15,511 nucleotides of DNA from the NCBI GenBank assembly GCA_964604675.1, contig CAZSAT010000154.1, forward strand, positions 1 through 15,511. Direction: 5' to 3'. Under the pieces are notes generated by a model. It worked only from the letters and a program-made list of their open reading frames with translations, was not told where the DNA came from and made no database searches. The translations under genes and the position numbers were made by a program. The stretch comes from CAZSAT01 sp964604675. GTDB lineage: Bacteria > Myxococcota_A > UBA796 > CAJQPC01. How positions within the stretch are numbered: position 1 is the stretch's first letter; the number at the start of each line of letters is the position of its first letter. Positions 1-6,187 of the stretch are shown here, piece by piece.

Positions 1-696
1 CTGGCGGTCTCCGGGCTGGTGGCCCTGGTGCTGGCCAGCGGACCCGTGCTCGTCTGGAGCGGACGGCCCGTGCTCATCGACGACCACCTCGTGGTCGCCT
101 TGCCGTACGCGCTTCTCGAGCACGTCCCCGGCTTCTCGGGACTGTCGCTGTTGTACCGCCTCGGGGCGCTTCCGACGCTGGCGGTCGCCGTGCTCGCCGG
201 TGGGGCGGTGGCGGGCCGCGGTGGACGGTGGGCTCCGGGCCTGCTCGCCCTGGTCGTCTACGCGGACCTGCGGGGTGCGTCCCCGACGTCCGCGCTCCCG
301 GATCGGGTGGACGTCACCGTGCCGGCGCCTCTTGAGGTCCTGCGCGACGCGCCCGAGGGGGCGGTCCTCGTCTACCCGCTCGCGGGCGGGCGACCGCACC
401 TCTACGATCAACTTACGCACCGGAAACCGCTAGCGGCGATCCTGAACTTCCCGGCGAACGATGCGGCGCACAGGGTGTGGCGTGTCGCGCTCCAGCAAAG
501 CGCGCGAGGTGGCTCCTCCGACAGCCTGCGCCGCCATGTCGCCAGCGCAGCCGAGCGTGAGGGCGTGCGCTACCTCGTCGTGCGCAAGGAGGCCGACACC
601 CGTCCAGACCTGCACGCCGGAGCCGTGGCGGCGCTCGAGCGCGCCCTCGAGCCGCTGGCGGCGGACGACCGGGTGGCCGTCTACGCTCTATGGTGA
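1..696 (+). CDS. Polytopic membrane protein, C-terminal part (GT-C glycosyltransferase-like)
   Basis: The reading frame is open at base 1, so the N-terminus lies outside the window; 231 codons plus TGA are visible. The visible part starts with hydrophobic stretches (about residues 1-22, 50-70 and 76-90) and ends in a soluble domain of about 135 residues. The pattern 'PGFSGLSLLYRLGALPTLAV' followed by a C-terminal domain with 'VLVYPL...HLYDQLTHRKPL' resembles the end of large bacterial membrane proteins of the GT-C (family 39/DUF2079-like) kind, which move sugars from lipid carriers; this assignment is by pattern memory only. It is followed after 4 nt by the beta-helix gene and then a family 2 glycosyltransferase, which supports a role in surface glycan or glycolipid assembly. 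No catalytic residue can be judged because the N-terminal half is missing. Confidence 0.6.
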   Translation: MAVSGLVALVLASGPVLVWSGRPVLIDDHLVVALPYALLEHVPGFSGLSLLYRLGALPTLAVAVLAGGAVAGRGGRWAPGLLALVVYADLRGASPTSALPDRVDVTVPAPLEVLRDAPEGAVLVYPLAGGRPHLYDQLTHRKPLAAILNFPANDAAHRVWRVALQQSARGGSSDSLRRHVASAAEREGVRYLVVRKEADTRPDLHAGAVAALERALEPLAADDRVAVYALW

Positions 697-700
697 GCCC

Positions 701-1855
701 ATGACGCGTGTCGTCGAGCTCCCGCTGTCCGCTCCGATCTTCGGTCTGGAAGGCGTGTCGATGCCGCTCTGGGGGGGCGTGTTGGCCGACGCCGTGGGTG
801 TGGCCGCCGCCGAGGCGGGCCTCGAGGTGGGCTCCTTCGATGGCGGCGAGACCTTGGTCGTGAGGACCCCTTGTGCGCTCGGACCCGGAGCCTTGTCGGC
901 CGCTCTCGCCGCGGGCCGGGCCGGTGGCGGCGACGCTGCGTTTCGGCTGGACGGCGTCCTGGGGGCATGGGCCGCGCGCGTGGCCATCGAGGCGAGGGTG
1001 CCCGGCGTGGTGTACCTGGCGCCGGGCGGACGCGGGTCGCTCCTCCAGCGTGTCGAAGGTGCGCCTGGGGCGCTGCTCGACCCCGAAGAGCGGGTGTTTC
1101 CACTCGACCTTCCAGGGCAGCGCATCGAGCTCGCGGTCAGTCGTCGCCTGGTGGTGCCGGTCGGCCACTGGGTGGAGCTGTTGTGGGCCAACCTGCTCGG
1201 GCTCGGGCCCTGGCTCTGGGAGCGGCTGTTGCATCGCCACCCGGCGATGGCCGCCGTGAAGCTGGGCTGGGCGGCCGTTCGCGCCGGGAGTGGTGACCCT
1301 GATCGGCTGGCTGCCAAGGTGAGCTGCCTCCATCCGACGGCGAAGGTGCACCCTTCCGCGACCGTCCAGGGAAGCTGGCTCGGCGCCGACGTGCGAGTCG
1401 GCGCCGGCGCCGTGGTGAGAGGGGCCGTGCTCGCCCAGGGCGCCCGTGTGGAGGAGCTCGCCATCTGTGACGCAGCAGTGCTCGGCGAGCGCGCGCTTGT
1501 GGAACGGCAGGGCATGGTGAAGTACGCCGTGCTAGGACGTGAGGCGGTCGTCGGCGGCGTCGTGCAGCTCGGCGTGGTCGGGCCCGGGGCCAGCGTGAAG
1601 CGTGGCGCCTACGGTCTCGATCAGGGCCTGAGCGGAGAGGTCCGGGTGCAGACCCGTCGCGGGCTCGTGCCAGCTCCCGCTGGCTTCTGTGGGCTCTGCC
1701 TCGGCGCGGGGGCTCACGTGGGGACGGGCGTGCGGGTCGCGCCAGGTCGCGCGCTCGGCGCGGGCGTCGTGGTGCTCGCCGACGCGCTCTCCAAGCCGCC
1801 GGTGGCCGCCGGAAGCTATGTGTTCCGGGATGGGAGGCTCGATGAGCTGGAGTGA
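701..1855 (+). CDS. Left-handed beta-helix (hexapeptide repeat) protein, nucleotidyltransferase/acyltransferase-like
   Basis: A 384-residue protein with an ATG 4 nt after the upstream stop. Residues about 210-365 show hexapeptide-type periodicity ('HPTAKVHPSATV', 'LGADVRVGAGAVVRGAVLAQGA', 'LGAGAHVGTGVRVAPG'), the signature of left-handed parallel beta-helix transferases and of the C-terminal half of sugar-1-phosphate nucleotidyltransferases. The N-terminal about 200 residues occupy the place of the nucleotidyltransferase domain, but I see no classic GxGxRL loop near the start. A segment at 157-170 ('HWVELLWANLLGLG') is hydrophobic and probably packs as a helix between the halves. The stop overlaps the glycosyltransferase start by 14 nt, implying translational coupling. 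It likely works with its two neighbours in surface polysaccharide or glycolipid synthesis. Substrate and reaction are unknown; it may be a catalytically dead relative. Confidence 0.7.
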   Translation: MTRVVELPLSAPIFGLEGVSMPLWGGVLADAVGVAAAEAGLEVGSFDGGETLVVRTPCALGPGALSAALAAGRAGGGDAAFRLDGVLGAWAARVAIEARVPGVVYLAPGGRGSLLQRVEGAPGALLDPEERVFPLDLPGQRIELAVSRRLVVPVGHWVELLWANLLGLGPWLWERLLHRHPAMAAVKLGWAAVRAGSGDPDRLAAKVSCLHPTAKVHPSATVQGSWLGADVRVGAGAVVRGAVLAQGARVEELAICDAAVLGERALVERQGMVKYAVLGREAVVGGVVQLGVVGPGASVKRGAYGLDQGLSGEVRVQTRRGLVPAPAGFCGLCLGAGAHVGTGVRVAPGRALGAGVVVLADALSKPPVAAGSYVFRDGRLDELE

Positions 1856-3035
1856 CCCGGCGTTCTCCGGGCTCCTCGCGGCGGGCTACCTCGGCCTGCT
1901 CACGATCCTCTGGGCAGCGTTGGTTGCTGGGGTAGGCCGATGGGGCCGCGCCTGGCGCCTCGAACCCCACCAGCCCCAGCCGGCCCGTTGGCCCCGCTTG
2001 TCGATCTGCGTTCCGGCGCGTGACGAGGCGGGACGGATCGGTCTCTGTGTGCGCGCTGCTCTGGCCTCCGACTACCCGGATCTGGAGGTCGTGGTGGTCG
2101 ACGACCGGTCCAGCGACGCCACCCGGCAGGAGGCGCTCGACGCGGCCGGTTCGGACGAGCGCTTCCTGTTGGTGGACGGTGTCGAGCCCAAGGTCGGCTG
2201 GGCTGGAAAGCCCTGGGCTTGCGCCCGGGCGGCGGGCGAAGCAACCGGCGAGCTGCTGCTGTTCGTCGACGCCGACGTCGAGCTGGCACCGTGGGCCGCG
2301 CGCGCGACCGTGGCACGGCTCCTGAACCAGCGGTTGGCGCTGCTCTCGCTGTTCTCGGACTGGCGCCTCGAGAGCTTCTGGGAAGCCGTCGTCATCCCGG
2401 TGGTCGGGTGGTTCGTTCGTGGGGCGGTCGACCTCGATGCGGTCAACGACCGCGGGCAGCCCGATGCATTTGCCAACGGTCAGTTCATCCTGGTGGAGCG
2501 CACCGCCTACGAGCGGGTCGGGGGGCACGGTGCCGTGAGGGCCGAGGTGCTCGAGGACGTCCGTCTCGCGCGCGCCTTCAAGTCCTACGCGCTCCCCAGC
2601 GGTCTCCTCCATGCGCCCGGCGCCTTTCGTGTCCGGCTGTACCGCGGACTCACCGAGATCGTGTCCGGCTACACCAAGAACCTCTACGAAGGCATGGGTC
2701 GCAACGCGGTGGTGGCGTTCGGCGCGATCCTGTTCATCTTCGTCGGTACCTTGTTGCCCTACCTGGCGTTGGCCGCTGCGCTGCTCGTGCGCATCGTGCT
2801 CGGCTGGGAGGTCGTCGGGTGGGGCTGGATCGCGTGGGTGGCCCTCCTGTGCAGCCTGATCACGGGCTTCCGGTACCGGCTCGAACGCCTCGACGGTCGC
2901 TCGGGCGCCCACGCCTTCTCCCACCTGTTGGGCAACCTGGTCTTCGTGGGAATCCTGCTCCGCAGCCTCTTCTCGGTGGAGGTGGAGTGGAAGGGTCGCA
3001 GCTTCGTCGACGGCAAGGCCGACGTCGCAGAGTAG
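1842..3035 (+). CDS. Membrane-anchored family 2 glycosyltransferase
   Basis: A 397-residue protein. The ATG at 1842 lies inside the end of the preceding gene. An N-terminal membrane helix (about 8-30) precedes a GT-A fold: 'SICVPARDEAGRI' at 54-66, 'VVVVDDRSSDAT' at 83-94, 'GWAGKPWA' at 119-126, the metal-binding DxD as 'FVDADVEL' (Asp143, Asp145), 'FANGQFILVERTAYERVGGH' at 210-229 and the acid-base motif 'VLEDVRLAR' with Glu238-Asp239. Two to four hydrophobic helices follow (about 288-320, 325-343, 360-378). This arrangement matches the HpnB/CrtQ-like branch of GT2 enzymes, which glycosylate lipids such as hopanoids or carotenoids at the inner membrane; the acceptor here cannot be read from the sequence. 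No hopanoid or carotenoid gene lies nearby, and the beta-helix neighbour points more to a glycolipid or glycan. Confidence 0.85.
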   Translation: MSWSDPAFSGLLAAGYLGLLTILWAALVAGVGRWGRAWRLEPHQPQPARWPRLSICVPARDEAGRIGLCVRAALASDYPDLEVVVVDDRSSDATRQEALDAAGSDERFLLVDGVEPKVGWAGKPWACARAAGEATGELLLFVDADVELAPWAARATVARLLNQRLALLSLFSDWRLESFWEAVVIPVVGWFVRGAVDLDAVNDRGQPDAFANGQFILVERTAYERVGGHGAVRAEVLEDVRLARAFKSYALPSGLLHAPGAFRVRLYRGLTEIVSGYTKNLYEGMGRNAVVAFGAILFIFVGTLLPYLALAAALLVRIVLGWEVVGWGWIAWVALLCSLITGFRYRLERLDGRSGAHAFSHLLGNLVFVGILLRSLFSVEVEWKGRSFVDGKADVAE

Positions 3036-3060
3036 AAAAGGCCGCCCGAAGGCGACCTTT
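3036..3060 (-). terminator. Rho-independent terminator after tRNA-Gly, UUCG loop
   Basis: Read on the minus strand, a 10-bp stem AAAGGTCGCC / GGCGGCCTTT encloses a TTCG tetraloop and ends in TTTT. It begins 2 nt beyond the encoded CCA end of the tRNA. All ten pairs form on this strand, one of them G-U. On the plus strand the same pair becomes a C-A mismatch and the loop becomes CGAA, so termination there, just 1 nt after the glycosyltransferase stop, should be weaker but possible. It occupies almost all of the 27-bp gap between the two convergent genes. Confidence 0.8.
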
Positions 3061-3062
3061 GA

Positions 3063-3138
3063 TGGAGCGGGAGACCGGACTCGAACCGGCGACAGCCACG
3101 TTGGCAACGTGGGGCTCTACCAACTGAGCTACTCCCGC
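3063..3138 (-). tRNA. tRNA-Gly (anticodon GCC)
   Basis: A complete 76-nt cloverleaf on the minus strand with the 3' CCA encoded. The acceptor stem GCGGGAG/CTCCCGC is a perfect 7 bp, followed by discriminator T and CCA. The D arm is GCTC-AGTTGGTA-GAGC. The anticodon arm is CCACG-TTGCCAA-CGTGG with anticodon GCC at 3103-3105 (plus strand GGC), reading GGC and GGT. The variable loop is short (CTGTC), and the T arm GCCGG-TTCGAGT-CCGGT has one G-U pair at its base. It stands alone rather than in a tRNA cluster, with a promoter upstream and a terminator immediately downstream. No integrase or att-like duplicate is visible beside it. Confidence 0.97.
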
Positions 3139-3160
3139 GAGTGCTCGTCGAGCCCTCGCC

Positions 3161-3187
3161 ATTTAATGGACCGATGACCGGTGTCAA
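3161..3187 (-). promoter_or_regulatory. Sigma-70-type promoter for tRNA-Gly
   Basis: On the minus strand a perfect -35 hexamer TTGACA (3187-3182) is followed after 15 nt by TTAAAT (3166-3161), or after 16 nt by TAAATG. Predicted transcription start is near 3154, giving a leader of roughly 16 nt before the tRNA 5' end at 3138. The sequence after the -10 is G/C-rich (GGCGAGGG), as in stringently controlled stable-RNA promoters. The TGA stop of the upstream TPR-like gene (3186-3184) lies inside the -35 hexamer. The AT-rich -10 stands out in this GC-rich DNA. The short spacer is the main weakness. Confidence 0.6.
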
Positions 3188-4119
3188 GGGCGATCGTGGC
3201 GGCCCGCCTGGCCCGTCGGCCCGAGCTCCCAGAAAGCGCGCATCTGGTGCGGCCGTTCCACGATCCAGCTCCGGAAGTCGGCGACATTGTCGCTCGAGAG
3301 GCCCACGATCCAGAGGTAGCTCCGCAACAGCCCAGCCTGTTGCCAGGCTGCCAGCGTCGGCAGGACCTGCACCTCGGCGTCGGCGCGCTCCTCGGTCTCC
3401 CTGGAGGAGGTCCACAGGTCGAGCGCTGCGCGCGCCCGAAGGAGTCCGGGCGGTGTGCCCTGACCGGGGTGGGCGACGTAGCGTGCCCAGGCCGCAGCCG
3501 CCGGCGCGGTGAGGTCCGGGTGTGGCACGACGCGGTCGCCGTCCTGGACGAGGGGCAAGGGGAGAGGCACGGGGATCAAGGCACGACCGGCCGCCGCGGC
3601 GACGTCGGCGTACAGGGCGTGGCCGGAGCCGTAGATGGGGCACTGGGTCAGAGCGCCCACGACGAGCTTCCAGGCCTCCTTGGTCGCTCCGTGCAGCAAC
3701 CGACAGCGGCCGTACCGCACCATGAGGCAGGGGAGGGGGCCCAGGAGCTCCATGCCCCTTCTGAAGCTGGTCTCGGCCCCGCCCGCGTCGCCTCGCAGCA
3801 GCTGCAGGTCGCCGAGCGCCATCTGCACCTGGCCGTCGCCTCGTCGCTCGGACGCGAGCTCGGAGGCGGTGCGGTACGCGTCGTCGACCTGGCCCGCGAG
3901 CAACGCCTGCGCGACGGGCGCGAGCTCGAGGGGTGGGGGTTCGGGCCATGTCTCCGGCAGCAACCGGCGGGCCCGTTCGTTGAGCACCACCGGGTGGAAG
4001 GGCACGGTCCGAGCGAGTCGGACGAGCTGCTCGTCCAGGCGCTGCGGGTCGCCGCCGAGTCGGTGGGCCAGGCGGAAGCGCTGGCGCTCCACCTCGATGG
4101 CCAGCTCGCTGACGTACAC
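3184..4119 (-). CDS. TPR-like helical repeat protein, function unknown
   Basis: A 311-residue protein starting at GTG 4119. The start is supported by a GAGGAAGAGG purine run just upstream (4131-4122). There is no signal peptide or membrane segment, so it is probably cytoplasmic. Residues about 65-175 have the length and residue pattern of tetratricopeptide-like helical hairpins ('LAPVAQALLAGQVDDAYRTA', 'ALGDLQLLRGDAGGAETSFR', 'YGRCRLLHGATKEAWKL'). A proline-rich linker (181-202) and a second helical region follow. No catalytic motif is visible. It is divergent from the alpha/beta hydrolase gene across an 80-bp gap and lies directly upstream of the tRNA promoter. The gene call rests on codon usage (mostly G/C third positions), the ribosome binding site and repeat character; I do not recognise the family. 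Confidence 0.7.
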   Translation of the reverse strand: MYVSELAIEVERQRFRLAHRLGGDPQRLDEQLVRLARTVPFHPVVLNERARRLLPETWPEPPPLELAPVAQALLAGQVDDAYRTASELASERRGDGQVQMALGDLQLLRGDAGGAETSFRRGMELLGPLPCLMVRYGRCRLLHGATKEAWKLVVGALTQCPIYGSGHALYADVAAAAGRALIPVPLPLPLVQDGDRVVPHPDLTAPAAAAWARYVAHPGQGTPPGLLRARAALDLWTSSRETEERADAEVQVLPTLAAWQQAGLLRSYLWIVGLSSDNVADFRSWIVERPHQMRAFWELGPTGQAGRHDRP

Positions 4120-4121
4120 GA

Positions 4122-4131
4122 CCTCTTCCTC
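4122..4131 (-). promoter_or_regulatory. Ribosome binding site of the TPR-like gene
   Basis: The minus-strand sequence GAGGAAGAGG lies 2 nt before the GTG at 4119; its upstream GAGGA core sits 7 nt away, a normal distance. It decides the start, since there is no ATG between this point and the upstream in-frame TGA at 4183-4185. Confidence 0.55.
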
Positions 4132-4199
4132 GGGGGCGGGACCGGTGGCGGTCGCCCTGACCTGGTGGTAACAGGGGGGCTCCTCAGCCGGAGTCGGCG

Positions 4200-5105
4200 A
4201 TGCGCCTGGGACCCCTGGAAGCCGTGCACGTTCCCGCCCGTGGGCGTCGCCGTGCCACGCCGGTCGTGCTGGTTCACGGGCTCGGCCTCGGGTCCTGGAT
4301 CTGGGAGCGCGATCAGCAGATCCTGGCCGACGCTGGACTTGGCTCGTACGCGGTGGAGCTGCCCGGTCACGGCGCCGGCGCGGGCGACGACGTGAGCCTC
4401 AAGGAGGTCGCTGATGCGCTCCTCGAAGCCGTCGGCACGCTCGAAGGTGCCTGCCTCGTCGGTCACTCGTTGGGCGGGCTGGTCTCGCAGATGGTGGCCG
4501 TGCGAGCGACCCTGGTGTCGATGGTGCTCATCGCGCCGGCGCCTCCGGGCAACGTGGCGCTGCTCCCCACCGCGGCTGGAATCAAGTCCTTCGCGCCTGC
4601 GCTGGGCGCGCTCGTCGGCGGTGGACCGTTGAAGGTGCCCTTCGACAGCTACGTGGCGAGCACGCTCCACGTGCTGCCCGAGGCCGAGCGTCGCGCGGTG
4701 TACGACCGCATCCTTCCCTGGCCGAACCGTCTGCTGAAGGACCTGGCCCGGCATCGCCCCGAGCTCGACCCAGCGGCGATCGGCTGCCCGGTGCTCGTGA
4801 CCTACGGTGGCCAGGACAACACCCTCCGGGTGTCCACCGTGCGCCTGGTCAGCGACCTCTACGACGCCAAGTGCTGGCGCTTCGACGACCTCGCCCACAT
4901 CCCGAGCATCGAGCCCGGCGGCGAACGGCACATGAAGAAGGTGGCCGCCTGGATCCGCAGGCCGTCGAGCCGGCGCATCCAGGAGATCGACCAGTTCGCC
5001 CCCCACGAGGGCGTCGGGCACGACGAGCGGAAGCGTCGTCGCGGAGGCGTCCGGCGTCGTTCTCTGCTCCACCGTGGTCACCGCCACGGCTTCGAGGACC
5101 GCTAG
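4200..5105 (+). CDS. Alpha/beta hydrolase with basic C-terminal tail
   Basis: A 301-residue hydrolase. The oxyanion-hole 'LVHGLGLGSW' is at 24-33, the nucleophile elbow GHSLGG has Ser90, the acid is probably Asp206 in 'YGGQDN', and the catalytic His is His233 in 'LAHIPSIEPG'. The fold should end near residue 254 ('VAAWIRR'). A further about 45 residues follow, rich in Arg and His in their second half, which is unusual for the family. There is no signal peptide, so it is cytoplasmic; the substrate (ester, lactone or similar) is unknown. The ATG at 4200 is preceded by GGAG. The stop TAG shares the palindrome CTAG with the stop of pyrD on the other strand. The tail may come from loss of an older stop codon. 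Confidence 0.85.
   Translation: MRLGPLEAVHVPARGRRRATPVVLVHGLGLGSWIWERDQQILADAGLGSYAVELPGHGAGAGDDVSLKEVADALLEAVGTLEGACLVGHSLGGLVSQMVAVRATLVSMVLIAPAPPGNVALLPTAAGIKSFAPALGALVGGGPLKVPFDSYVASTLHVLPEAERRAVYDRILPWPNRLLKDLARHRPELDPAAIGCPVLVTYGGQDNTLRVSTVRLVSDLYDAKCWRFDDLAHIPSIEPGGERHMKKVAAWIRRPSSRRIQEIDQFAPHEGVGHDERKRRRGGVRRRSLLHRGHRHGFEDR
5072..5089. repeat. Inverted repeat beyond the pyrD stop
   Basis: CCGTGG and CCACGG form a perfect 6-bp inverted repeat with a 6-nt loop. It lies 12 nt past the pyrD stop on the minus strand and inside the tail-coding part of the hydrolase gene. There is no T-run, so it could act only as an RNA 3' stabiliser or part of a factor-dependent terminator. Chance occurrence in GC-rich DNA is quite possible. 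Confidence 0.35.
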
Positions 5106-6136
5106 CGCTGGATCTGGGTCGTGCGCTGCGCCAGGGTCGCGTTGATGCGACGAGGCAGGCCGGGTCCGCCGAAGATGAACCCGGTGAACAGCTGCACGGC
5201 GGCGCAGCCGGCGTCGAGCAGCTCCCCCACCTGATCCGCGGACGAGATGCCACCCACGCCCACGACGGGCACCGCCCCCTCGACCAAGTCCAACACGCGC
5301 TTCACGCGGCTGCTGGCGAGGGGCCAGAGGGGGCCGCCGCTGAGACCACCCGGGTGTCCGGCGTCGCCGGTGCGTCCCGGGCGGCTCACGGTGGTGTTGG
5401 TGGCGACGATGCCGCTCACACCGATCGCGAGGGCGGTCTGCAGGCTGGCTTCGAGGTCTGCGTCGTCGAGGTCCGGAGAGAGCTTCAAGAAGACCGGGAG
5501 GCCTGCAGCGCGCTCGAGCACGGCCCCGAGGATGCGCTTCATGGGCTCGGCCTTCTGCAGTGCCCGTAGCCCCGGCGTGTTGGGAGACGACAGGTTCACG
5601 GTGAAGAAGTCCACCAGGGGAGCCAGTCCATCGGCCAGCGTGGCGTAGTCCTGCCAGGCGGCTTCGGCGGAGGTGTCCTTGTTCTTGCCCAGGTTGGCGC
5701 CCACGGGTGCGGTCGGCCACCCGCGTTCGCGCTGTGTGCGCAGGCGCCGCTGCACGACGGCGAGCCCGGCGCTCGGAAAGCCCATGCGGTTGATGACGCC
5801 ACGCTGGTCGACGAGCCGCCAGACCCTTGGCCGTGGGTTGCCGGCCTGCGGCTGCGGGGTGACCGTCCCCAGCTCGAGGAATCCGAAGCCCAGCCGCGGC
5901 CAGAGCCCGATGCAGTGCGCGTCTTTGTCCAGGCCGGCCGCCAGGCCGATGGGATTGGGCACGCGCAGGCCGGCGACCTCGCGCTCGAGGCCGGCATGCC
6001 GCGGCGCAGGTCCGGCCACGGCCTCAGCGACGGCTGGCACGGCGCCGGCCAGGTGGAGGACCCGTTCGTGGGCGGTCTCCGCATCGAGGGAGAAGAGCAG
6101 CGGGCGGGCGAGGCGGTAGCCGAGATCGAGCAGCAT
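5102..6136 (-). CDS. pyrD: Dihydroorotate dehydrogenase (quinone), class 2
   Basis: Oxidises dihydroorotate to orotate with FMN, passing electrons to membrane quinone: step four of UMP synthesis. The 344-residue length is normal for class 2. Motifs include 'PNPIGLAAGLDKD' (60-72), 'ELGTVTPQPQAGNPRPR' (88-104), 'NRMGFPSAG' (116-124), 'NLSSPNTPGLR' with catalytic Ser184 (class 1 enzymes have Cys), 'FLKLSPDL' (216-223), 'ATNTT' (245-249), 'GLSGGPL' and 'GVGGISS' for phosphate binding, and 'LFTGFIFGGPGL'. The N-terminal about 45 residues form the amphipathic quinone-tunnel helices typical of class 2. The ATG at 6136 fits that N-terminus; the frame stays open further upstream, but that stretch is the shadow of the divergent tlpA-like gene. 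pyrE is in the window but in a separate transcription unit. The stop overlaps the convergent hydrolase stop. Confidence 0.97.
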   Translation of the reverse strand: MLLDLGYRLARPLLFSLDAETAHERVLHLAGAVPAVAEAVAGPAPRHAGLEREVAGLRVPNPIGLAAGLDKDAHCIGLWPRLGFGFLELGTVTPQPQAGNPRPRVWRLVDQRGVINRMGFPSAGLAVVQRRLRTQRERGWPTAPVGANLGKNKDTSAEAAWQDYATLADGLAPLVDFFTVNLSSPNTPGLRALQKAEPMKRILGAVLERAAGLPVFLKLSPDLDDADLEASLQTALAIGVSGIVATNTTVSRPGRTGDAGHPGGLSGGPLWPLASSRVKRVLDLVEGAVPVVGVGGISSADQVGELLDAGCAAVQLFTGFIFGGPGLPRRINATLAQRTTQIQR

Positions 6137-6187
6137 CGCGGCGCGAGTATGGCGCGCTCCCGGCCGCCGCAAGGGTAGGTTGACGGC

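Noticed and set aside
1137..3107. Long minus-strand open frame (656 codons) opposite the glycosyltransferase and beta-helix genes
   Set aside because: It is the antisense shadow of two well-supported plus-strand genes; its translation is low-complexity (His, Gln, Arg, Ala and Pro runs) with no domain, as expected in GC-rich DNA.
3063..3138. tRNA-Gly as an integration site
   Set aside because: No integrase, direct repeat of the tRNA 3' end or mobile gene is visible on either side.
3181..4395. 404-codon plus-strand open frame opposite the TPR-like gene
   Set aside because: It is antisense to a gene with a good ribosome binding site and overlaps the start of the hydrolase out of frame; no recognisable domain.
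3648..5720. 690-codon minus-strand open frame spanning the TPR-like gene, the hydrolase and pyrD
   Set aside because: It crosses three real genes in the wrong frame, and its sequence is Arg/Ala/Gly/His-rich without motifs.
6142..6165. Possible pyrD promoter (TTGCGG...CATACT on the minus strand)
   Set aside because: Only three -35 matches, a 15-nt spacer and a predicted start almost at the ATG; too weak to annotate.
6180..6185. TTGACG as a -35 box for the tlpA-like gene
   Set aside because: It lies 2 nt before the start codon, too close to drive that gene, and no -10 follows.
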